The notes beneath the pieces are model-generated. The model saw only the letters and a list, made by a program, of their open reading frames with translations. It was not told the DNA's origin and ran no database searches. Source: Flectobacillus sp. (lineage in GTDB: Bacteria; Bacteroidota; Bacteroidia; Cytophagales; Spirosomataceae). Taken from it: a stretch of 5,361 bases of DNA. The position numbers were made by a program, and so were the translations under genes. Of the stretch, positions 1 through 5,361 are shown one piece after another (position 1 is the stretch's first letter; each line of letters opens with the position of its first letter). The DNA is taken from positions 1-5,361 of the forward strand of contig JARXAV010000160.1 of NCBI GenBank assembly GCA_029865665.1, in the 5' to 3' direction.

Positions 1-288
1 AGATATAGATTGTAGTGTAGGTATTTTTTATTCTTGTTCTGAGTTATTACTATCATATCCTTGTTGTTTGCTATTAAAGATTTTTTCGTTTATAAGCCTG
101 GACTTCTGTAGAGATAAATGACTAATAAACATAACATTAAATTAATCAACTGAGGCTCATACTCAATTTAAGTAACTTTAGACTTATAGAACTGCAGATG
201 TCCACTTTACCATGCATATGTGAATGCACTGTTAGTAAAAGATAGTAGGAAATACGACGATTTTCTTTTATTTCTTACCAATTGTAAT

Positions 289-304
289 CCTTAACGCAAC
301 GAAT
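289..304 (+). promoter_or_regulatory. Isolated near-copy of the divergent-promoter motif
   Basis: The 16 bases CCTTAACGCAACGAAT match TCTTAACGTAACGAAT, the form at the plus-gene start, at 14 of 16 positions. The two differences are C for T at the first base and C for T at the centre. Unlike the two intact copies it is not next to an ATG: the equivalent position reads ATA, followed at once by TAA. It could be a decayed promoter, a regulatory site of a gene to the left, or a chance match. The sequence match is direct; any function is inference. Confidence 0.4.
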
Positions 305-381
305 ATAATAAATAAACTTTGAATTTTTCTAAGGGTAACTTGGATTTTTAAAGAAAAATAGTTCTATAGAGCTGAAGTTCA

Positions 382-387
382 TTTATT
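382..387 (-). terminator. Candidate poly(A) signal for the Ulp1-like gene
   Basis: TTTATT on the plus strand reads AATAAA on the minus strand, about 125 nt downstream of the protease stop codon at 512-514. It is the first canonical hexamer after the stop, and the surrounding sequence is AT-rich. In a genome this AT-rich the hexamer is common (others at 267-272 and 27-32), so assigning it to this transcript is an inference. Confidence 0.4.
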
Positions 388-511
388 ACACTGTTATAAT
401 TGAAAATTGCTTGGCCTACACTGCAATTTCAATTCTGAATTCACATAGAGGACATATGTACACAATTACATTATACAATTAGCTCCATACTATATACATA
501 AACTACCAAAC

Positions 512-3208
512 TTAGATCCATTGTAGCAAACACCCTACATCTTCCGTACGTTCTAAGACACGTCGCATAGTAGCTCGTAGTGTAATTTTATCGTCCAGAG
601 AATAGACTCTTGGCTTCCTCTTCTGCAGGTTCTCTGGATCAAAGCTACCCTCAAATATTGATTTCAAAAATATGGTGGAATTCAGTATTGTGAACACCCC
701 ACAGCTACAACCATCAAATTGATCGGAGGAAGGTAACATCACATGCTTGTAACCAAACCAGCCCACTTTATTTTGAAAAAACGAGATAATCTCTTTTGCC
801 TTTTCGTCGACAAAAGCTTTAGTGTTCATTGAATCAAGAAAATATATCGTCTTCAGTGTTCTGGAACTACAGCCGCAAATCCAATGAGAATTGTCTATGT
901 TGATTATAAAGACACCAAAAGCAGAGTTACGAATATCAGATACCATCAAGCCTGAAAAACGGTTTCCAGAAATGTAGGCATTGTAGGACGAGGAAGTACA
1001 CATATAGAACGTGTTTTCCGCAGTTGTCACATGCTTTGATTTCAAATGATCGCACATTAGATTGATAATACCATGAATAACCTCATCCCTTAGCCATTTA
1101 GTCGAAGAGCTTAATGTTTTTAAGGAGGAACCCAAGATGTGGCAGTAGTTTTTAGTCCCCACTCTTGCACTCGCATGATGTGAGCAGTTCTCATATATCT
1201 TCTGCAGCACTGGCTCTCCCAAATAATGCCGATCTTCATCTCCACTTAGATTATCATTCCGCATTAAAATTAAACCAACTAGCGGTCGTCCAGATGGATC
1301 TGAAGCAAGTAATGGAAGCGCTTCGACTGGGTATTTTCGTTTACCATATCTATCTGTCTCTGGATACGGTACAGCATGGAGAAGATCAACAGTGCCATTT
1401 TGATCAAGGAGGAAGACTTGATATTGACCATCCTCTCTGCTACGCGAATAGGTTACGAACTGAAATGAATATTGCTTTGCCCCATAAACCAGGCCCACAA
1501 GTTGAAGACATGTTTTCCCAGCCGCCCATGCTTCAGGGTCAATGGCCCCATTCTTATCAGTGCTATTGGGTTCTTTTGATGGAGAAACGCAAAGGAATGA
1601 ATAGGGAATGGAAATTTTCGGAGAAGGTTCATCCGTGAAAGCTAGAAAAAATATACTACTTCTTTGGCCTCGTACTGAACAACTATAATATAATTCCCCA
1701 ACCGTTCTTTGTTGAGTTTCTGGAGTTGAAAACTTAGACCACGCTATAGTTGGCAGGACAGTAAACAAATTAGGATGCTCATTACAGAACTGCACAATAA
1801 ATGAATTGAATCGATTACTGTTATCCATTTCCGATGCCTTGAAATTCAACCCTGCTAAAACCTCATCCACAGTCCATAATTTCATATTGGTAACCATTTT
1901 ATTGAGCAAACTTTGAAATAATCCATACTGATTATTTGACGCAGGTAGCAATTCACCAACAAAGAGTAGACGGATGGCATGCAAGATACAGGTTAACACT
2001 CCAGCAGCAACGATTTCATTCTCATTCGCATTCGATTCATCTACACGGTAGGATCTAAATCCCTTTGAACTAACAATACAATCTTCCCCTTCATTAAACT
2101 GCTGCATTCTCTTATTGTAGAAAAATTGTAAGGCTTGGGTCTTTGAAATCTTATGTGTGCTCAAAAATTGAGAGACTGCTAAGATAGGATTCCCGGCAAG
2201 GGGCAAATTAGGTTTAGTTGAAGGGAGTCCAGATTTGGTTGACATGGATTTAGAGGAGAAAGAAGAAGACGATACGTCAGGAATTGGACTCTGGGCAGAC
2301 TTGTTTTCCAAAGTCGCTAGTACTTTTAAAACGTCCGATTGACACTGTTCCTTTCTTGTCACTGTGGATACTTTGGTTGCTGGGAGTAGAAAAGAGGAGG
2401 TAGATTGAAGAGCATCGTCCTTAGTTGTGAGGGAATTGCTGTGCAAAGAATTATCTACTGCAGAAAAACGCTGCGCGAAAGGATTATCTGCCGCAAAGTA
2501 CTCTTTAAGCATTTTAACAATTGTTGTTATCATATCTTCACTGAACTTTTTAAAGCATTTATTTTTCCTCATTAAAGTATTCTTCACAGATTCTAGCAAT
2601 GGATGGCCCTTCTGGAAGTCTTTTACTACAACATTCGAAAATTCAGCTGCAGCACACTGGGTTAATGTATCAATTAATTCTGCTACTAGAAAACCGCGAT
2701 ATTTCGCACTTTGATACGCGATACTTATGCACCCAAACAAAAAATAATCTTCCCTTCTCACGGCACCCGCAGCGATCCGAATCATTTCAAAGTACTTGTT
2801 GTTTGGCGGTATATAAGGATAGTATTGGAGAAACAAGCCATATTCCAGTTTAAGAGAAGCTCGAAGGAGAAAATAAAGTTGCTTAATAGCATTTGATACT
2901 TTTTTGAAAAACCGTTTATATTTTCCTGTTATGGTAAACTTTTTCTGGTCTTCGTTTAAGTTAATAAACCACTGCTCTTTATCGGTATCTGATAATATTT
3001 TCTTCACATGTCTACCAGCTTCTTCGATAATTATTGAAACATAAAGATCAGTAGTTTTATTTGCGAAAATGTGAGCGATAAATAATTCCAATATGATAAG
3101 TAAATGCTTTTCTTCATGTTTGTCAGATTGCACTATATCGTAAACGATTTTTTCTAATGCCTGATATATGTTTTCCATACTCTTCTTATAACTGGAAAAC
3201 AGCAACAT
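512..3208 (-). CDS. Ulp1/SENP-like C48 cysteine protease, 898 aa
   Basis: Predicted SUMO/ubiquitin-like-modifier protease or deconjugase of the Ulp1 (C48) family; its actual substrate is unknown. The catalytic domain occupies roughly residues 690-895. It opens with WLRDEVI (705-711), matching the WLND-x-x-I substrate-binding start of Ulp1. It then has HW (H775), YFLDSM (D792) and QFDGCSCGVF (oxyanion Q830, nucleophile C836). The H-to-D spacing of 17 and Q-to-C spacing of 6 equal those of yeast Ulp1. The Asp that usually precedes the Cys is Ser835. Residues 1-250 look helical, about 255-335 are Ser/Thr-rich and probably disordered, and about 337-690 are an unrecognised, partly beta-rich region; these extensions have no assignment. 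The frame has no intron. The first ATG (3208) abuts the promoter motif. An in-frame ATG at 3178 (M11) has A at -3 and G at +4 and may be the real start. The divergent neighbour begins 76 bp away. It could be a host gene or a transposon-carried protease. Confidence 0.88.
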   Translation of the reverse strand: MLLFSSYKKSMENIYQALEKIVYDIVQSDKHEEKHLLIILELFIAHIFANKTTDLYVSIIIEEAGRHVKKILSDTDKEQWFINLNEDQKKFTITGKYKRFFKKVSNAIKQLYFLLRASLKLEYGLFLQYYPYIPPNNKYFEMIRIAAGAVRREDYFLFGCISIAYQSAKYRGFLVAELIDTLTQCAAAEFSNVVVKDFQKGHPLLESVKNTLMRKNKCFKKFSEDMITTIVKMLKEYFAADNPFAQRFSAVDNSLHSNSLTTKDDALQSTSSFLLPATKVSTVTRKEQCQSDVLKVLATLENKSAQSPIPDVSSSSFSSKSMSTKSGLPSTKPNLPLAGNPILAVSQFLSTHKISKTQALQFFYNKRMQQFNEGEDCIVSSKGFRSYRVDESNANENEIVAAGVLTCILHAIRLLFVGELLPASNNQYGLFQSLLNKMVTNMKLWTVDEVLAGLNFKASEMDNSNRFNSFIVQFCNEHPNLFTVLPTIAWSKFSTPETQQRTVGELYYSCSVRGQRSSIFFLAFTDEPSPKISIPYSFLCVSPSKEPNSTDKNGAIDPEAWAAGKTCLQLVGLVYGAKQYSFQFVTYSRSREDGQYQVFLLDQNGTVDLLHAVPYPETDRYGKRKYPVEALPLLASDPSGRPLVGLILMRNDNLSGDEDRHYLGEPVLQKIYENCSHHASARVGTKNYCHILGSSLKTLSSSTKWLRDEVIHGIINLMCDHLKSKHVTTAENTFYMCTSSSYNAYISGNRFSGLMVSDIRNSAFGVFIINIDNSHWICGCSSRTLKTIYFLDSMNTKAFVDEKAKEIISFFQNKVGWFGYKHVMLPSSDQFDGCSCGVFTILNSTIFLKSIFEGSFDPENLQKRKPRVYSLDDKITLRATMRRVLERTEDVGCLLQWI
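616..1135 (-). other. Ulp1-like C48 catalytic domain region
   Basis: This is the C-terminal catalytic module of the minus-strand protein, about residues 692-865. It contains the WLRDEVI entry motif (W705, D708), H775-W776, D792 and C836 with Q830 six residues before it. Its length and spacing are normal for the family, so it is predicted to be active. C834-S-C836 replaces the usual aromatic-D-C, which places a second Cys two residues before the nucleophile. Confidence 0.85.
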
Positions 3209-3224
3209 TTCTTAACGTAACGAA
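3208..3224 (+). promoter_or_regulatory. Promoter motif copy 1, abutting the minus-gene first ATG
   Basis: TTTCTTAACGTAACGAA, identical over all 17 bases to copy 2 at 3269-3285. On the minus strand its end merges into the first ATG of the protease gene. The core is two adjacent TAACG pentamers. The 16-bp form is also an imperfect palindrome about the central ACGT, with 6 of 8 half-site positions paired. It is probably a transcription-factor site or an initiator-like core element; the binding protein is unknown. Confidence 0.65.
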
Positions 3225-3284
3225 AGAGAGCCATTTGCGTCTTTTCGTTAGAAAAGAAAACAAAGGCGTTTCTTAACGTAACGA
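3209..3284. promoter_or_regulatory. Compact divergent promoter between the two genes
   Basis: Only 76 bp separate the first ATGs of the two oppositely transcribed genes, or 136 bp if the in-frame ATGs at 3178 and 3315 are used. The interval holds the two 17-bp motifs at its edges. Between them, at 3243-3256, lies an inverted partial site whose minus-strand reading is TTTTCTAACGAAAA. No clear TATA box is placed between them. The arrangement implies a shared bidirectional promoter with very short 5' leaders. Where transcription starts is inference. Confidence 0.6.
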
Positions 3285-3285
3285 A
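3269..3285 (+). promoter_or_regulatory. Promoter motif copy 2, abutting the plus-gene first ATG
   Basis: Second perfect copy of TTTCTTAACGTAACGAA, 61 bp after copy 1 and in the same absolute orientation. Its last A is the first base of the plus-gene ATG at 3285. Because the two genes diverge, the motif faces opposite ways relative to each gene, which its near-palindromic form would tolerate. Thirty bases downstream lies an in-frame ATG in strong context (AACAATGGCG, 3315), suggesting the motif may mark the transcription start and not the coding start. Confidence 0.65.
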
Positions 3286-5361
3286 TGACTTTCAAAAAAT
3301 CAAAAAATATAACAATGGCGAACAACGTAGTTCTTGAGGGTTTAGTAAAGTATCTAAATGGAGTCAATGAGGAGGAAAAATTAAAAATAGCTACTGCTGT
3401 TAACGGAATAACTATAAGTCCAAATGCGATTCCTGCTCAAAGAAAACTAACGTTAAAAGCATATGAAAAGCGTTTAGAAACAAAACTGAGTGAAGAGAAC
3501 TTGAGACTATTTTTAGAAGTTACGCGTTGCAGACACCTTTTCAAGTTATTGTATCCAAACGAAATAGTATCTATGTCTGAAGAGGAAAAAAAGTGGCTAG
3601 AATTTTCAGAGGATGAGATCCTGGTCGAAACATACGATGGCCAATCAACTATTGGTGAGTCTGATTGGGGAATTTTCAGAGATGACCTTCTTAGAATTTT
3701 AGAAACCATCAATACGCCAGATAGAAATACTGTTCGATTTAAATTCTTTACTTTTTTGGATCTCTGTTGGGAAGCTATGGCTTTTGATAACTTTGGTAAA
3801 GGCAACTACGACCAAGTATTCGATGCCGAAAATGAAGTAGAATTTTCTACGAAAAATAAGATAAAGCCGTGGGATCTAAGAAAAATCTTCTTAATTTACA
3901 TTCAATTCTACTTAAGTAAACAGGCGGAGAATGCGGCATTAAATCAAGCAGATTTTGTGGCGGCCCTGGACCTTGCATTCAAACGTACCATCAACACGAT
4001 AATGAAGAGCTTTGATAAAATACTATGCAATAATTAAATTTGATTGTTTTTTTTTATAGGAATCTATGAAAATGTTCTTCAACGAGCGACAAAGGTAAGG
4101 AGTGGCATGAAGAATTTAATAGAAACATCTGGACCGGAAAAAAAGCGGCGGTCTACCAGCGCAGCTGTGACACTCGGACGATTTAAGCAAAATAAGGTTT
4201 CAAATCAATCTGCAGAAGTTTCCGATAAGTTAAAAGAAGGAAGACATCGTATGAAGCTTCTTCGAAAAAAGAAGCCAATAGAAAAAAGGGACAACACTTT
4301 CGACACTCCAGACTCTTCAATTTCTACAATGGTTTACGAAGGTTGGACAGCAGACCAAGATGATGATTTAGAGTGTTTTCTTACAAATATGAGAACGATT
4401 GGATTTGAGGATGAAAATATCTTCAACGATGGTATGCAGAATATCTTCGGCAGAGTGTCCAAGACCACAGCACCATTAATTTGTGTTACTGCAGACCACA
4501 TCCTTCTACTCCAAAAGTTTTGCAGAGAATTATTAACTGATGAAGACCAAAGTCATGTCACTGTATGGATACATCGCCTACAGAAATACTGTGTTGAGAA
4601 AAGTGAAGGTATTAACTAAGTTTAAATTCATATATAATATATGTGAAAATTGACACTAATTAACTAAATTTAAAATTTCAGATATTCTACAGGTGTATCT
4701 TGCTGAAGTTGTACATGCTGCAGAGCTTATTTCTGTTCATATCTCTGGTCTCCCCGAACATTTTAACGATAGAATGCGAGATATCCTAGGCTACGTATCT
4801 GATACAGTACCGCCGAAACAATCGATTAACACTAATCATATTGAACAGCTGCGATATATTCGTAAACATATCATGAACCAGGAGGAAAAAGGTATCATCA
4901 ATTCTTGGATTGGTCTACTTACGGATTTTGTTCAAGCTGAAGTATTGGGCGGTCAGCGTAGCAGCTCAGTGAACTCAAGTATACAAATTAAATTATGCTT
5001 ATATTGATTATAAAATCAACATCAGTAATAATTTTGATACTTTAGGGACTAGTATTCCACCAAATATGACGAGAACATCATCTTCGTCATCATCAAAAAG
5101 CTCTTCAGAAACTACCACTGGACCTAACAAAGGACGCAGTTTGGGAAAAGCGGAAAATAGCAACACATCAGAATGCTCCAGTACTTTTAACGTTTTCATA
5201 TTACAATGATTTCATTGATTATTATATTATTTTTCTTACAATGTATCATTATAATACTCTGTATATCTATAATGATATTGTAGGGACTAGTATTCCACCA
5301 AATTTGCTGAGAACATCAACTTCGGCATCAACCAAAAGCTCTACAAAAGCTAGCACTGGTG
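3285..5361 (+). CDS. Multi-exon gene for an unrecognised repeat-containing protein, 3' end outside the window
   Basis: I do not recognise this protein. Proposed exons are 3285-3984, 4060-4608, 4682-4978, 5046-5180 and 5284 to beyond 5361, giving at least 586 codons. All four junctions are phase 1, and phase 1 is the only reading that keeps exons 4 and 5 open. Exon 1 (residues 1-233) is charged and looks helical, with no signal peptide or membrane segment. Exon 2 starts basic, with KKRR near residue 260 and another Lys/Arg cluster near 300, possible nuclear signals. It ends in a 63-residue module (355-417) that recurs in exon 3 (444-506). Exons 4 and 5 encode Ser/Thr-rich copies beginning TSIPPN. 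The start may be M11 at 3315, which has a much better context than the first ATG. It shares a 76-bp divergent promoter with the protease gene. Intron 1 is the least certain junction; without splicing, each exon runs into a stop shortly after its donor. Confidence 0.68.
3985..4059 (+). other. Intron 1 (predicted, 75 nt)
   Basis: Donor GTACCA follows AAAC, and the acceptor is a T-run ending TTTTATAG before GAATCTATG. It removes the stop at 4035-4037 and joins exon 1 to exon 2 in phase 1. An alternative donor, GTAAAC at 3916, is closer to consensus and also phase 1, giving a 144-nt intron and a protein 23 residues shorter. The 75-nt version fits the sizes of the other introns better. Confidence 0.5.
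4422..4608 (+). repeat. Helical module, copy 1 (end of exon 2)
   Basis: This codes for 63 residues starting FNDGMQNIFGRVS and containing a central HI..L and a later WI..L. It aligns without gaps to the exon 3 copy at 4762-4950, with roughly 28 percent identity by eye. Matching positions include F, N, D, M, I, G, V-S, T, P, H-I, L, E, W-I, L and a final G. The intron falls exactly at the last residue of the module. The family is unrecognised; the pattern suggests a small helical bundle. Confidence 0.65.
4609..4681 (+). other. Intron 2 (predicted, 73 nt)
   Basis: Donor GAAG/GTATTA and acceptor AATTTCAG/ATATT, with a good branch-point candidate TTAACTAA at 4660-4667, about 15 nt before the acceptor. 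It removes the stop at 4617-4619 and joins the flanking frames in phase 1. A second AG at 4691-4692 (TTCTACAG) is a less likely acceptor. Confidence 0.75.
4762..4950 (+). repeat. Helical module, copy 2 (exon 3)
   Basis: This codes for 63 residues beginning FNDRMRDILGYVS, collinear and gap-free with copy 1 at 4422-4608, and about a quarter identical. Nucleotide similarity is also visible over the first 50 or so bases. The module lies in a symmetric phase-1 exon of exactly 99 codons, the form expected for exon duplication. The divergence suggests an old duplication, much older than that of the Ser/Thr exons downstream. Confidence 0.65.
4979..5045 (+). other. Intron 3 (predicted, 67 nt)
   Basis: Donor ACTCAA/GTATAC and acceptor GATACTTTAG/GGACTAG. 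It removes the stop at 5005-5007 and is phase 1. The acceptor is strongly supported because the same exon start, GGACTAGTATTCC, also follows a TAG acceptor at 5283. The last 14 intron bases also resemble those of intron 4 (10 of 14). Confidence 0.78.
5046..5123 (+). repeat. Ser/Thr-rich duplicated exon, copy 1
   Basis: The first 78 bases of exon 4 match 5284-5361 at 65 of 78 positions (about 83 percent) with no gap. In phase 1 both encode TSIPPN followed by a Ser/Thr-rich stretch with a conserved R-T-S and K-S-S. The first 20 bases are identical. Exon 4 as a whole (5046-5180) is 135 nt, exactly 45 codons, so adding or skipping copies keeps the frame. It is likely a flexible linker or tail. 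Confidence 0.8.
5181..5283 (+). other. Intron 4 (predicted, 103 nt)
   Basis: Donor CTCCA/GTACTT and acceptor GATATTGTAG/GGACTAG. It skips the in-frame TGA at 5207-5209 and keeps phase 1. The acceptor is secure by comparison with exon 4. The donor was chosen because it leaves a 45-codon symmetric exon and is the suitable GT before the stop. If it is not used, the protein ends a few codons later. Confidence 0.65.
5284..5361 (+). repeat. Ser/Thr-rich duplicated exon, copy 2 (cut by the window edge)
   Basis: Second copy of the exon at 5046, running off the right edge, so its end and any further copies are unseen. The repeat period is 238 bp measured exon start to exon start. It reads TSIPPNLLRTS and continues Ser/Thr/Lys-rich. 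It shares 16 of 25 complete-codon residues with copy 1. Confidence 0.78.

Larger units (their letters stand above)
1..511. other. AT-rich non-coding 3' flank of the Ulp1-like gene
   Basis: No convincing gene is seen here. The stretch is strongly AT-rich and broken by stops in all frames, and it lies downstream of the stop codon of the minus-strand protease gene. It contains minus-strand AATAAA hexamers (plus-strand TTTATT at 27-32, 267-272 and 382-387), plus-strand AATAAA at 307-312 and 311-316, and one near-copy of the promoter motif at 289-304. A weak candidate minus-strand terminal exon at 28-105 was considered and not accepted. The left part may belong to the untranslated region or 3' end of a neighbouring gene outside the window. 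Confidence 0.6.

Noticed and set aside
28..105. Possible minus-strand terminal exon (acceptor CTACAG, 25 codons, then TAA)
   Set aside because: The frame is short enough to be open by chance, the peptide has no recognisable features and the upstream exon would be only about 18 nt. It may deserve a look with transcript data but is not supportable here.
1165..1638. 157-codon open frame on the plus strand
   Set aside because: It lies wholly antisense to the conserved protease gene, across its middle-to-C-terminal part. Its peptide has no recognisable motif and no splice or promoter context, so it is best read as a shadow of the real gene.
2427..2896. Three overlapping plus-strand open frames of 61-95 codons
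   Set aside because: They are antisense to the N-terminal part of the protease, overlap each other in different frames and show no coding features of their own.
512..3208. Adenovirus-type (C5) maturation protease of a Polinton or virophage
   Set aside because: The H-D-Q-C spacing, the WLRDEVI entry motif and the LDSM motif match the Ulp1/SENP C48 family, and no capsid, ATPase, polymerase or integrase gene accompanies it in the window.
3208..3285. The paired 17-bp motifs as transposon terminal repeats
   Set aside because: They are direct, not inverted, lie only 61 bp apart and sit at the start codons of two divergent genes, so a promoter role explains them better.
3437..3805. 122-codon minus-strand open frame inside exon 1
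   Set aside because: It is antisense to exon 1 of the plus gene, whose frame is longer, starts at the promoter motif and joins correctly to the later exons.
4095..4100. Consensus-like splice donor AAAG/GTAAGG inside exon 2
   Set aside because: It is a better match to the donor consensus than those I propose, but the frame stays open for 170 codons beyond it and includes the duplicated module, so removing that sequence is unlikely. It may be a cryptic or alternative site.
5008..5199. 63-codon minus-strand open frame, acidic and Leu-rich
   Set aside because: It is the antisense of the Ser/Thr-rich exon 4 (TCA/TCT repeats read as Asp and Glu codons). The sense frame is supported by the duplicated copy at 5284.

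Overview
This window looks like nuclear DNA from an AT-rich eukaryote. The right-hand gene is interrupted by short GT...AG introns of about 67-103 nt, each ending in a pyrimidine- or AT-rich acceptor, and the protein signature of the left gene is the eukaryotic Ulp1/SENP (C48) type. No bacterial ribosome binding sites or operons are visible. The short introns and base composition would suit an early-diverging fungus or a small-intron invertebrate, but the lineage cannot be fixed from the sequence alone.

Layout: positions 1-511 are AT-rich non-coding DNA, the 3' flank of the leftward gene. They hold a candidate poly(A) signal and an isolated, slightly degenerate copy of a motif also found in the promoter. 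Positions 512-3208 (minus strand) are one uninterrupted 898-codon frame for a large Ulp1-like cysteine protease, with an intact H775/D792/Q830/C836 active site at the C-terminus and an unrecognised N-terminal two thirds. Positions 3209-3284 are a very compact (76 bp) divergent promoter carrying two identical 17-bp motifs that abut the first ATG of each gene. From 3285 to beyond the right edge (plus strand) runs a multi-exon gene for an unrecognised, probably helical protein. It contains two tandem copies of a 63-residue module and then at least two tandem copies of a Ser/Thr-rich exon. All four introns I can place are phase 1, so every internal exon is symmetric.

Working together: the shared promoter and mirrored motifs suggest that the protease and the repeat protein are co-expressed and may act as a pair. 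A plausible but unproven reading is that they are accessory or mobile-element genes, since C48 proteases are often carried by eukaryotic DNA transposons. However, no transposase, integrase, polymerase, terminal inverted repeat or target-site duplication is visible here. The most distinctive signals are the twin promoter motifs with a matching downstream in-frame ATG in both genes, and the tandem symmetric exons whose two copies differ almost only at amino-acid-changing positions.
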